A stretch of 64,000 bases of DNA from Pseudophaeobacter sp965641885 (GTDB lineage: Bacteria > Pseudomonadota > Alphaproteobacteria > Rhodobacterales > Rhodobacteraceae): contig OZ282574.1 in assembly GCA_965641885.1 (NCBI GenBank), positions 4,526,001 to 4,590,000 of the forward strand. The letters run 5' to 3'. The notes below the pieces were generated by a model. The model had not been told where the DNA came from and did no database searches. It was given only the letters and a program-made list of their open reading frames with translations. A program made the position numbers and the translations under genes. Below, piece after piece: positions 26,102 to 33,990 of the stretch (its first letter is position 1; each line of letters starts with the position of its first letter).

Positions 26102-26132
26102 TTGGTGAAATTTCCAAGCGTTTTTTCACCAA
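26102..26132. promoter_or_regulatory. Palindrome 2, candidate operator of the XRE-cupin regulator
   Basis: TTGGTGAAA (26102-26110) and TTTCACCAA (26124-26132) are perfect 9-bp arms around 13 bp. It lies between the divergent XRE and DUF1294 genes, so it could control both. Confidence 0.75.
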
Positions 26133-26195
26133 AACTATCCATTGCAGTCAAACCCCCTCTGGGCCAGACTTTGGTCTAGCCTTGAGAGACCGCAA

Positions 26196-26480
26196 ATGCC
26201 GACTGAGATATGGACCTGGGCGCAGCCCTATTTGCTGGCCGTCAATGGGCTGAGCTTTCTGGCGTTTGCTGCGGATAAGTTCTGTGCCATACACGGCTTT
26301 TGGCGCACCCCCGAGAATCGGCTTTTGCTGCTGGCGGCTCTTGGCGGCACTCCGGCTGCCTATGCCGCGCGCCGTGTTTTTCGACATAAGACGCACAAAC
26401 AACCCTTTAGCAAGCGACTGCATATAATCGCCTGGAGCCAGCTGGGCATCGCCCTTATTTGGCTGCTTGGCTTTACCTAG
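26196..26480 (+). CDS. DUF1294 family inner-membrane protein
   Basis: A 94-residue protein with two or three hydrophobic segments. The family pattern is seen in LAVNGLSFLAFAADKFCAIHGFWRTPENRLLLLAALGGTPAAYAARRVFRHKTHKQPF: membrane helix, DK, RTPE, GG.P.A, and the RHKT.K..F end. No function is known. ATG 26196 follows GAGAGA. Its promoter shares the spacer with the XRE regulator and its palindromes. The stop interlocks with the convergent fRMsr stop in the 4-bp palindrome CTAG (26477-26480). Confidence 0.85.
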   Translation: MPTEIWTWAQPYLLAVNGLSFLAFAADKFCAIHGFWRTPENRLLLLAALGGTPAAYAARRVFRHKTHKQPFSKRLHIIAWSQLGIALIWLLGFT

Positions 26481-26929
26481 GCGGCAAAGACCTGCGCCAG
26501 GATCGCCGTCAATTGCGTGGCATCCTCGCGGGTAAAGGCATCGGGCTGGTCGCTGTCGATATCCAGCACAGCAATCACCTCACCTGCTTTGTTCCAGACA
26601 GGCAGCACCACCTCAGAGCGGGTGGAAGAGGCGCAGGCGATATGGCCGGGGAAGGCCTCAACATCGGCCACCAGCTGCACCTCGCCGCTGCGCGCCGCAG
26701 CCCCGCAGACCCCGCGCGAAAACGGGATTTGCAGACAGCCATGACCGCCCTGATAGGGGCCGATTTTCAACAGCTCAGGCGCCACAACGCGGTAAAACCC
26801 GGTCCAGTCAAAGCGGCTGTCGCTGTGGTGCAGCTCACAGGCGACTGTCGCCATCAGCGCCACCAGGTCATCCTCGCCCTCGGTCAGGGCTGCAATTGTC
26901 TTGGCCAAAAGGGGGTAGTCAGCGCGCAT
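26477..26929 (-). CDS. Free methionine-(R)-sulfoxide reductase (GAF domain)
   Basis: A 150-residue GAF-fold enzyme of the fRMsr (MsrC) group, which reduces free methionine-R-sulfoxide using thioredoxin. Motifs: FDWTGFYRV, IGPYQGGHGCLQIPFSRGVCGAAARSG and AFPGHIACASSTRSEVVLPVW, giving the three conserved Cys (GCLQIP, GVCG, HIAC). The usual Asp after HIAC is Ala here. ATG 26929 has AGGAG upstream; a longer frame starts 43 codons earlier without a good ribosome binding site. Downstream of the thiolase terminator on the same strand. Confidence 0.9.
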   Translation of the reverse strand: MRADYPLLAKTIAALTEGEDDLVALMATVACELHHSDSRFDWTGFYRVVAPELLKIGPYQGGHGCLQIPFSRGVCGAAARSGEVQLVADVEAFPGHIACASSTRSEVVLPVWNKAGEVIAVLDIDSDQPDAFTREDATQLTAILAQVFAA

Positions 26930-26970
26930 GAGGGCTCTCCTGGTGGGAATGCTTTGGGTCCAAATAGAAT

Positions 26971-26990
26971 TGGGGGCACTTGTGCCCCCA
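26971..26990 (-). terminator. Probable terminator of the thiolase gene
   Basis: A perfect 9-bp stem TGGGGGCAC/GTGCCCCCA (26971-26979 with 26982-26990) lies downstream of the thiolase stop and is followed on the minus strand by ATTCTATTT. The 2-nt loop would open in practice. Confidence 0.65.
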
Positions 26991-27091
26991 GTTGTTGCTT
27001 TGGTCAATTGCTGCCGACGTCTAGGGCGACCTGCTGACCGCCGCTCCTGGCCGAGCAAGCAAGGGGTCAGCAGGGTTTCCCCATTTGTGGG

Positions 27092-28264
27092 TCAGACCAG
27101 CTCGATCGCGATGGCTGTGCCTTCGCCGCCGCCAATACAAATAGCCGCCACGCCACGCTTGAGGCCGCGCGTCTCCAGAGCGTTCAGCAGGGTCACGATG
27201 ATGCGTGCGCCAGAGGCGCCAATAGGATGGCCCAGCGCGCAGGCGCCTCCATTCACATTCACCTTGTCGCGCGCAATGCCCATCTCATGCATGAAGGCCA
27301 TCGGCACCACGGCAAAGGCCTCATTTACCTCCCAGAGATCCACATCTTCGACGCTCCAGCCGATCTGCTTCAGTAGCTTTTTAGCTGCCGGAACCGGTGC
27401 TGTGGTGAACAAGCCGGGGGCCTGCGCGTGGCTGGCATGGCCCAGAATGCGCGCCCGCATTGTCAGGCCCTGCGCTTTCGCCGCCTCTTCCGAGGCCAGA
27501 ACCAAGGCTGCAGCCCCATCAGAGATCGACGAAGAATTGGCCGCCGTCACCGTGCCATCCTTGCGAAAGGCGGGCTTTAGCGTCGGGATCTTTTCGGGGC
27601 GGGCATTACCGGGCTGCTCATCGGTCGCACTGGTGGTTTCGCCTTTGCGGGTCTTGATGGTCACCGAGGCGATTTCGTGGTCAAAAGCACCGCTTTCCTG
27701 TGCGGCCAGCGCATTGGACAGCGATTTCAGCGCATATTCATCCTGGGCTTCACGGGTGAACTGAAAATGCTCGGCGCAGTCCTCGGCAAAGGTGCCCATC
27801 AGACGGCCCTTATCATAGGCGTCTTCCAACCCATCGAGGAACATGTGGTCGATCACCTGTCCGTGGCCAATCCGGGCACCGCTGCGCTGGTTCGGCAAAA
27901 GGTAGGGCGCATTGGTCATGCTTTCCATACCGCCGGCCACAACCGTATCCGTCTGACCCAGGGCAATCTGATCATAGGCGATCATCGCCGCTTTCATGCC
28001 GGAGCCACACATTTTGTTCAACGTCGTCGCGGGAACCTCTTCACCCAACCCGGCGGCAAACCCTGCCTGCCGCGCCGGAGCCTGGCCCTGGCCTGCCGGC
28101 AGCACGCAGCCCATCAGAACCTCATCAACCGTCTTGGCGCCAGCCCCCTCAAGCGCGGCCTTGATGGCAACGCCGCCCAGCTCAGCGGCGGGCAGGCTGT
28201 CAAAGACGCCCTGAAATCCGCCCATCGGGGTCCGTGCCGCCCCAGCAATCACAACATTTTTCAT
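27092..28264 (-). CDS. Acetyl-CoA C-acetyltransferase / thiolase
   Basis: A 390-residue thiolase II. The nucleophilic Cys sits in TTLNKMCGSGMKAAMIAYD (near residue 90); the C-terminal motifs are NEAFAVVPMAF, NVNGGACALGHPIGASGARI (His) and CIGGGEGTAIAIE (second Cys). Family reaction: condensation of two acetyl-CoA or thiolysis of acetoacetyl-CoA, in fatty-acid degradation or PHB/ethylmalonyl-CoA pathways. No PHB gene is next to it. ATG 28264 has GGAGGA 8 nt upstream. Divergent from the STAS gene. Confidence 0.94.
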   Translation of the reverse strand: MKNVVIAGAARTPMGGFQGVFDSLPAAELGGVAIKAALEGAGAKTVDEVLMGCVLPAGQGQAPARQAGFAAGLGEEVPATTLNKMCGSGMKAAMIAYDQIALGQTDTVVAGGMESMTNAPYLLPNQRSGARIGHGQVIDHMFLDGLEDAYDKGRLMGTFAEDCAEHFQFTREAQDEYALKSLSNALAAQESGAFDHEIASVTIKTRKGETTSATDEQPGNARPEKIPTLKPAFRKDGTVTAANSSSISDGAAALVLASEEAAKAQGLTMRARILGHASHAQAPGLFTTAPVPAAKKLLKQIGWSVEDVDLWEVNEAFAVVPMAFMHEMGIARDKVNVNGGACALGHPIGASGARIIVTLLNALETRGLKRGVAAICIGGGEGTAIAIELV

Positions 28265-28364
28265 CAGATATTCCTCCAATCGTCGTCAACATGCATACCG
28301 AATGCTAAGGTTTGAGGTCTAGACTAGTATAAATACGTTTGAGATAATTCCCGGGGAGAACACT

Positions 28365-28703
28365 ATGAGCCTGACAAGTACCAAGGCCGATGGTGCACAG
28401 ATTGTGACTGTAAATGCTGAACGCATCGATGCAGCTATGGCCATTCAATTCAAAGAAGACATGCGCTCCGAGACCGAGAGCGGCCCTGACCGAGTGATTC
28501 TCGACCTGTCATCTGTGCAATTCATCGATTCGAGCGGCCTTGGCGCCATCGTGGCCGCCATGAAGCAACTGGGGCGGGATCGTCGCCTGGATCTGGCTGG
28601 TCCGACCCCAATGGTCGAAAAGGTTTTCCGACTGACCCGGATGGATACCATCTTTAACCTTTATGGCTCGCTGAACGAAGCCATATCCGCAAACAAGACC
28701 TGA
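28365..28703 (+). CDS. STAS-domain anti-sigma factor antagonist
   Basis: A 112-residue SpoIIAA/RsbV-like protein. DLSSVQFIDSSGLGAIVAAMKQL contains the phosphorylatable Ser of the DSSGLG motif (55-60). In partner-switching systems the unphosphorylated antagonist binds the anti-sigma kinase; the kinase phosphorylates it to reset. The kinase-like gene begins 43 bp downstream, so this is a two-gene partner-switch module. No sigma factor or PP2C phosphatase is nearby. Confidence 0.93.
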   Translation: MSLTSTKADGAQIVTVNAERIDAAMAIQFKEDMRSETESGPDRVILDLSSVQFIDSSGLGAIVAAMKQLGRDRRLDLAGPTPMVEKVFRLTRMDTIFNLYGSLNEAISANKT

Positions 28704-28746
28704 TCCTTGCCCAACCAACCGCAATCGGGCGGTAAGTGAGAAATGA

Positions 28747-29184
28747 ATGGCTGAAATATTTGCATGTTCGTTCACGGCAACCGAGCTGAATGCCCGCTCT
28801 GGCATCTCACAGGTGATGACACAGCTGCGAGATTTTGATCTGCCGGAAGAGCGCGTAGGAGATGTCCAGATCGCTCTGGCCGAGGCCGTCAACAATGTTG
28901 TCGAGCACGCCTATTCGGGCCAGGTATCTGGTGATATCTGCATAAAATGCGATCTTTCTTCGCAGGAGTTGTGGATCGAAATCAGCGATTTTGGCCCACC
29001 GCTCCCCTATGAAGAACTGCCTGAGGGCTTGCCCGCCGATGTGACGTGCTCCTTTGATTCCTTGCCTGAAGGGGGCTTTGGCTGGTTTTTGATTCGCGAA
29101 TTGACCAGCGATCTCAAATACCAGCGACAAAACGACAGCAATCTGCTGTCGCTTTGTTTTACCATTCCCGCCGCTCACGCCTGA
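28747..29184 (+). CDS. Anti-sigma regulatory kinase-like protein (HATPase, RsbW type)
   Basis: A 145-residue GHKL ATPase. N box: ALAEAVNNVVEHAYSG (43-58, with the conserved Glu and Asn). G1-like: EISDFGPPLPYEELPEG, and G2: GGFGWFLIREL. This is the RsbW/SpoIIAB arrangement: it would bind a sigma or other effector unless engaged by the STAS protein encoded just upstream. GTGAG precedes the start weakly (AAGTGAGAAATG). Target not identifiable here. Confidence 0.92.
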   Translation: MAEIFACSFTATELNARSGISQVMTQLRDFDLPEERVGDVQIALAEAVNNVVEHAYSGQVSGDICIKCDLSSQELWIEISDFGPPLPYEELPEGLPADVTCSFDSLPEGGFGWFLIRELTSDLKYQRQNDSNLLSLCFTIPAAHA

Positions 29185-29605
29185 TGCGTAACAGTTGGCA
29201 GGCAGGCTAACCCCTGGCTGCCCACTGACTACCCCAGTCTGCCTGTGGATGGACTGGCAGCTCAGACAGCAGGCAATCGGCGAACAAAATCTCCGCCACA
29301 CAACCTCCGCCACACAACCTCCGCAATACTGCCCCCGCCACACTGCCTCCGTCACATAACTGCCGCAATTCAGGCCCACTCTTGCCGCAGCCCTGAGGGT
29401 ATAATTAACGGGTAGCTGAACTAAGCTTCTCCTGGCGTCGGACATCCAAGCCCCCACCGATCGTGCGACGCCAGGGATACTTCGGCTTTCCTCCTCAAAC
29501 ATCTTTAACCACCCTGCAGGTGCTAGCTAGTTTATGACCCAAGGTTTTGCATTGCCATTGCGACCGTAGCCACTACCCTGCCGCGCAGATCAACTAGGGT
29601 GGACT
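29185..29605. other. 421-bp spacer with degenerate tandem repeats and a long inverted repeat
   Basis: Two perfect copies of CTCCGCCACACAAC (29291-29304, 29305-29318) are followed by about four degenerate copies to near 29372. Further on, CCTGGCGTCG (29431-29440) and CGACGCCAGG (29466-29475) form a perfect 10-bp inverted repeat with a 25-nt loop, without a T run. AGGGTGG before 29606 is the ggt ribosome binding site. A minus-strand frame across the repeats is judged spurious. Confidence 0.6.
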
Positions 29606-31183
29606 ATGCGCGACTTTCAATCTCCCGGACGCTCTGCCGTCTATGCTCCGAACGGCCTTTGTGCCACATCACATCCGCTGGCAGCAGGCGCTGCAATCGA
29701 CGTGTTAAAGCGCGGCGGAAACGCTATGGATGCCGCCATTGCTGGTGCTGTTTTGCTGGGCATTTGCGAGCCACAGATGACGGGCATCGGTGGCGACTGC
29801 TTTGTGCTCTTCTCTCGGGGCGGCAGCGATGAAATCCATGCGGTGAACGGCTCGGGACGGGCGCCTGCTGCTGCCAATGCGGCAGATCTCCGGGCACAGG
29901 GTTTGGACGCGGTGCCCCTGCGTAGCGCCCATGCCGTCACCATTCCAAGCGCCATCGAGACCTTCTGTCACCTGGCTGAAACCGAGGGAAAACTCGGCCT
30001 GGATGCGCTGCTTGCCCCTGCCATCCACTATGCGGAAAATGGCGTTCCGGTCGCGCCGCGTGTGGCCTTTGACTGGGGCAATGATGCGGAGGCCCTGCAG
30101 GGTTCTGCCCGCAACGCCTTCCTGTTTGACGACAAACCACCCTCTGTCGGTCAGATCTTTTGCGCCCCCGGTCAGGCCGAGGTGCTGCGCCGCGTCGCCC
30201 GCGACGGTCGTGACGCCTTTTACAGCGGTGAAATCGCCGACGACATGATCGCCACGCTACAGGCCGCCGGGGGGCTTCACACCGCCGGGGATTTTGCTAG
30301 TGCAGCCTGTGATCGGGTGACACCGGTGTCCGCTCCCTACAAGGGGGTCGATCTGGTCGAGCATCCACCCAACGGCCAGGGTGCAACTGCATTGCTTTTG
30401 CTCAATATCCTGGCGCATTTTGATATTGCCGCCATGGATCCCTTTGGCGCCCAGCGGGCCCATATTGAGGCCGAAGCCTCAAAGCTCGCCTATGATGCCC
30501 GCAACCGCTTTTTGGCCGACCCCGATCACACGTCACGGCTTGAGCATATGCTGTCTTTGGAAACAGCTGCCAAATTGGCGGCTCTGATTGATCCCAAACG
30601 CGCCATGGCCGACGCCGCGCCCCTGAGTGAAGCGGTCCATAAAGACACCATCTACATTACTGTGGTCGACAAGGATCGCATGGCAGTGTCGCTGATCTAT
30701 TCGATCTTTCATGGCTTTGGCTCGGGTCTTGCCTCCGATAAATTTGGCATCCTTCTTCAGAACCGCGGTGCGGGCTTTACCCTGCAAGAGGGGCATGCAA
30801 ACGAGCTGGCAGGCGGCAAGCGGCCGATGCACACCATCATTCCTGGCATGCTGCGCAAAGAGGGACGTGTTGTGATGCCCTTTGGTGTTATGGGCGGCGC
30901 TTACCAACCAACAGGTCATGCCCGGTTCGTGTCTAACCTGCAGGATTTTGGCATGGACCCACAGTCGGCCATTGATGCTCCTCGCTGCTTCACGGATGCG
31001 GGCGTGCTAAAGGTCGAGCGTGGATACAGCGATCAGACCCGACAAGAGCTGAGTGATCTGGGGCATAGGGTCGAAACCCCCGGGACAGCCCTTGGCGGCG
31101 CCCAGGCGATCAACATCCGTCCCGATGGCATTCTTGAAGGGGCAAGTGATCCACGCAAGGACGGCTGCGCTTTGGGCTACTAA
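29606..31183 (+). CDS. ggt: Gamma-glutamyltransferase family protein
   Basis: A 525-residue Ntn-hydrolase family member. SHPLAAGAAIDVLKRGGNAMDAAIA is the standard start; autoprocessing nucleophile Thr348 lies in HKDTIYITVVDKDRMAVSLI; the C-terminal subunit has GIGGDCF, GGKRPMHTIIPGM, and GVMGGAYQPTGHARFVSN. It hydrolyses or transfers gamma-glutamyl groups (glutathione or related), but relatives act on other amides. There is no signal peptide, so unlike E. coli Ggt it is predicted cytoplasmic. The region around its stop codon is tandemly duplicated. Confidence 0.88.
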   Translation: MRDFQSPGRSAVYAPNGLCATSHPLAAGAAIDVLKRGGNAMDAAIAGAVLLGICEPQMTGIGGDCFVLFSRGGSDEIHAVNGSGRAPAAANAADLRAQGLDAVPLRSAHAVTIPSAIETFCHLAETEGKLGLDALLAPAIHYAENGVPVAPRVAFDWGNDAEALQGSARNAFLFDDKPPSVGQIFCAPGQAEVLRRVARDGRDAFYSGEIADDMIATLQAAGGLHTAGDFASAACDRVTPVSAPYKGVDLVEHPPNGQGATALLLLNILAHFDIAAMDPFGAQRAHIEAEASKLAYDARNRFLADPDHTSRLEHMLSLETAAKLAALIDPKRAMADAAPLSEAVHKDTIYITVVDKDRMAVSLIYSIFHGFGSGLASDKFGILLQNRGAGFTLQEGHANELAGGKRPMHTIIPGMLRKEGRVVMPFGVMGGAYQPTGHARFVSNLQDFGMDPQSAIDAPRCFTDAGVLKVERGYSDQTRQELSDLGHRVETPGTALGGAQAINIRPDGILEGASDPRKDGCALGY

Positions 31184-31202
31184 GCTGCGTTCGGGCTACT
31201 AA
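31171..31202. repeat. 19-bp-period duplication over the ggt stop codon
   Basis: TTTGGGCTACTAA (31171-31183, ending in the stop) recurs as TTCGGGCTACTAA (31190-31202), 12 of 13 identical, period 19. The second copy lies in the same frame offset by one base and adds a spare TAA. Confidence 0.75.
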
Positions 31203-31427
31203 CTCGTCCTCTCTGAGCGATAATAACTGTGGGACAAGACCCACAAGCGGAGCATCACAATCCTGCGCGACCGCGCCGGGCCAAAGGCTCGGCGCCATGC
31301 CCAACGCCTGGTCAGGCTGGCTGGCAGAGCCGGCTCTGTCACAGGGGGCGGGAGCCCCGCGCCAAGCCTGTGAGATCACGGCAGCGTCCAGACAGCGGCC
31401 CATGCAACGCTATGATACAAAAGGGGG

Positions 31428-31754
31428 TTAGTTCAGCTGATACTGCAGGGAATAGGCTGCACCATCGAATTGGTCAAACATCTCCGGCAGGTCCGGATGG
31501 CTGATCGGCTCTCCGGAATAGTCAGCGACGAGGTTCTGCTCCGAGACATAGGCCACGTAGTAGGTCTGGTCGTTTTCCGCCAGCAAATGATAAAAGGGCT
31601 GGTTCTTCATCGGCCGGCTGCCCTCTGGAATCGCCTCGTACCACTCATCCGAATTCGCGAATTTGGGATCAACATCAAAGACCACACCCCGAAAGGGGTG
31701 TTTGCGGTGGCGGACCACCTGTCCGAGATTATATTTTGCGCGCGTTCTTAACAT
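31428..31754 (-). CDS. hspQ: Heat shock protein HspQ (hemimethylated DNA-binding family)
   Basis: A 108-residue YccV/HspQ protein: AKYNLGQVVRHRKHPFRGVVFDVDP, DEWYEAIPEG, QPFYHLLAENDQTYYVAYVSEQNLV. In E. coli HspQ is heat-induced, promotes degradation of a mutant DnaA and is an adaptor/specificity factor for Lon; related domains bind hemimethylated DNA. Monocistronic, convergent with ggt, with its start 85 bp from the divergent transporter gene. Confidence 0.93.
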   Translation of the reverse strand: MLRTRAKYNLGQVVRHRKHPFRGVVFDVDPKFANSDEWYEAIPEGSRPMKNQPFYHLLAENDQTYYVAYVSEQNLVADYSGEPISHPDLPEMFDQFDGAAYSLQYQLN

Positions 31755-31839
31755 TTTTAGACAGTCTCCGTCACTTGTTACTACCGCGGAACGCTGTCAA
31801 ATGTCCAACTGTTGACACAAATTTTCGAGGAAACAGTCT

Positions 31840-32727
31840 GTGAACCTGGCCGTAACAGTACTTGAGATCACTGCCCCCGTTTTCCTCCTCGCCGGTGTAG
31901 GTTTCACCTGGGTAAAGCTTGGTTTTGAATACCGCATCCAGTTCGTCACGCGGCTGGCGATGACCCTGGCGGTTCCCGCTCTGATCTTCACCGCCCTGAT
32001 GAAAACCGAGCTGGACAAGGGAACTTTGGGAGTCTTCGTGATTGCCGCCCTCCTGGGCCATGCGCTGCTGACCCTGATTGGCGCCCTGCTGATACGGGCG
32101 GGTCGCTTGAGCCGTCAAACCTATCTGGCGCCCTTCATTTTTGGCAATACCGGTAATCTCGGCATCCCTCTGGCCCTGTTTGCCTTTGGAGAGGCTGGGC
32201 TGGGATATGCCGTGGTCATGCTGGCGGTCTCTGCGGTGTTGTCCTTTACCCTTGGCCTTGCGCTGGTGGCGGGCAAGGGGGGCGGTGCAAAGGCCCTGCG
32301 TGAGCCGATGGTTTGGGCCACCCTGCTGGGCGCGCTGTTTTTGTGGCAGGACTGGCAGACGCCGCTGTTTCTGACCAACGCCCTTGACCTCATTGGCCAA
32401 ATGGCCATCCCCATGATGCTGATCACCCTTGGCGTGGCCATTGCTCGGCTGACACCGGGAAAGACCGGCCTGGCCGTTGTGTTATCCCTTGTTAAGCTTT
32501 GCGTCAGTGTCGCTATTGGTTGGGGTCTGGGGCTGGCCTTTGGTCTTGATAAGACCGCCTTTGGGGTTCTGGTGCTGCAACTTGCCACGCCGGTTGCTGT
32601 CACCTCCTATCTTCTGGCCGAGAAATTCGGCGCCGACGCCGAGGCCGTGGCGGGCTTTGTTGTGGTGTCCACCCTGATGTCTGTCGCGGCGCTGCCACTG
32701 CTGCTGTCGGTCTTGATCGATTTGTGA
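31840..32727 (+). CDS. AEC family (auxin efflux carrier-like) transporter
   Basis: A 295-residue inner-membrane protein with about ten helices: ITAPVFLLAGVGFTWVKLG, MTLAVPALIFTALM, FGNTGNLGIPLALFAFG, AIPMMLITLGVAIARL, and LQLATPVAVTSYLLAEKFG. These are the MEM/AEC signatures of malate, auxin and related organic-acid permeases. Start is GTG 31840 with GAGGA about 8 nt upstream. Substrate unknown. The start region is divergent from hspQ. Confidence 0.9.
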   Translation: MNLAVTVLEITAPVFLLAGVGFTWVKLGFEYRIQFVTRLAMTLAVPALIFTALMKTELDKGTLGVFVIAALLGHALLTLIGALLIRAGRLSRQTYLAPFIFGNTGNLGIPLALFAFGEAGLGYAVVMLAVSAVLSFTLGLALVAGKGGGAKALREPMVWATLLGALFLWQDWQTPLFLTNALDLIGQMAIPMMLITLGVAIARLTPGKTGLAVVLSLVKLCVSVAIGWGLGLAFGLDKTAFGVLVLQLATPVAVTSYLLAEKFGADAEAVAGFVVVSTLMSVAALPLLLSVLIDL

Positions 32728-32789
32728 TTTTCTCTTTTGGCGAAATTCGCTAGAATGCCAAAAAAATATAACAAACTTAGGCAGAGGCA

Positions 32790-33377
32790 ATGAGCAGAAT
32801 CATCGTCGCACTGACCCTCCTTCTGGTCGTTGCGTCCTGCGGTGGTGGCCCCAACACGCCACCGCGCAATCTGGACAACGCGTGCAGTATCATCAAGGAG
32901 CGGCCCAAATACCTGAAGGCCTTTCGCGCCACCGAGCGGCGCTGGGGTGTGCCCATGCATGTGCAGATGGCCACGATCCATCAGGAAAGCAAATTCCGCG
33001 GCAATGCCCGCACGCCGCATAAATACCTGTTGGGTGTGATCCCCATGGGGCGGCAATCCAGTGCCTATGGCTATGGTCAGGCTCTGGACGGAACCTGGGA
33101 AGACTACAAGCGCGAGACCGGCCGCCGCCGCGCCAAACGGGACCGTATTGAGGATGCCACGGATTTCATGGGCTGGTATATGAACACCAGTCTCGAAAAG
33201 AACGGCATTCCGCTATATGACGCCCGCAACCAGTATCTGGCCTATCACGATGGCCATTCCGGATATGCACGCGGCACTTACAAGTCAAAAACCTGGCTTT
33301 TGCGGGTGGCCAGCAAGGTCGAGGCGCGCTCGCAAACATATCAGGCCCAGCTGGCAACCTGTCGCCGGGCACGCTGA
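32790..33377 (+). CDS. Lipoprotein with transglycosylase SLT-like domain
   Basis: A 195-residue lipoprotein: hydrophobic N terminus and lipobox VASC with Cys17. The region MHVQMATIHQESKFRGNARTP contains the Glu66 expected for the lytic transglycosylase (lysozyme-like) fold, followed by SAYGYGQALDGTWEDYKRETG and YLAYHDGHSGYARGTY. Lytic transglycosylases cleave glycan strands of peptidoglycan, so the site is periplasmic. A terminator follows at 33417. Confidence 0.88.
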   Translation: MSRIIVALTLLLVVASCGGGPNTPPRNLDNACSIIKERPKYLKAFRATERRWGVPMHVQMATIHQESKFRGNARTPHKYLLGVIPMGRQSSAYGYGQALDGTWEDYKRETGRRRAKRDRIEDATDFMGWYMNTSLEKNGIPLYDARNQYLAYHDGHSGYARGTYKSKTWLLRVASKVEARSQTYQAQLATCRRAR

Positions 33378-33681
33378 CTGAGCGCCCGGGCGTCCAGATT
33401 GGCAGGTAAATCACCTCCGGCAGCCAAGGTTGCCGGTTTTCGCGTGCTACTACAAGATCGCGCGTGCCCTGCCTTCCTCAGCTATGCGCCATAGAGCCTG
33501 CGCCCCTGTGTCAGGCAAGTGAATGGCATGTCCGGCAGGGCTATGGTGAGACGGGCCAGCAGGTAAGAGCGCCGGTTTCGCGAAATTGGTTACCATTCTA
33601 GCTATTCCGTCGCAGTCATTTAGGCCTCGATCAAGCAAACGTTTCAGGTTTTGTAAAGATTTTAGCTGCAAAGCTCTTCAG
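33378..33681. other. 304-bp spacer before the small membrane protein
   Basis: Apart from the terminator at 33417-33440, no ORF with a plausible ribosome binding site was found. The stretch near 33590-33660 is more AT-rich than its surroundings and probably holds the promoter for the small membrane protein and chemoreceptor pair. Confidence 0.4.
33417..33440 (+). terminator. Terminator of the SLT lipoprotein gene
   Basis: CCGGCA (33417-33422) pairs with TGCCGG (33431-33436), extended inward by GCC/GGT, and is followed by TTTTC. It lies 40 bp after the stop. Confidence 0.75.
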
Positions 33682-33990
33682 ATGAAATTTGCAAGTCCAG
33701 ATAGAGCACTCATTGTGGCGTCGATCGTCATGGTGATCTGTTCCCCGATCCTTTCGCTGCTCGTGCTGCCGCGTCCCCAAGCTGGAGATATCGCGTTGGT
33801 TATCGCGGCTCCCTGGGGCAATGCTGCAGGTATTGCAGGCAGGGCCGAGGTTCAGGAGGTTGCGCCCGAGAGGGCTCCTCTCGGTGTGTTGGTCGCTCTG
33901 GACAGCCCTCAAAGTGTTGCCCGCCTCTATTCTCAAGGAGCTTGGCTGGTGATTGATGGAAAGAGAGTTTTAGAACTATGCGCAATTTAA
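33682..33990 (+). CDS. Small single-pass membrane protein of unknown function
   Basis: A 102-residue protein not recognised. After a short N terminus comes one strong hydrophobic helix (ALIVASIVMVICSPILSLLV, residues 9-28) followed by about 70 residues predicted to face the periplasm, with a Gly/Ala/Val-rich, possibly beta-sheet domain (GDIALVIAAPWGNAAGIAG; SQGAWLVIDGKRVLELCAI). It overlaps the chemoreceptor gene by 13 bp (33978-33990), so the two are translationally coupled. As the receptor has little periplasmic sequence, this protein could be its sensing partner; that is inference only. Start weak; no strong Shine-Dalgarno. Confidence 0.65.
   Translation: MKFASPDRALIVASIVMVICSPILSLLVLPRPQAGDIALVIAAPWGNAAGIAGRAEVQEVAPERAPLGVLVALDSPQSVARLYSQGAWLVIDGKRVLELCAI

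Noticed and set aside
28807..29502. Minus-strand 231-codon frame over the anti-sigma kinase end and the repeat region
   Set aside because: It reads through the tandem repeats and antisense to a confirmed GHKL protein; no domain.
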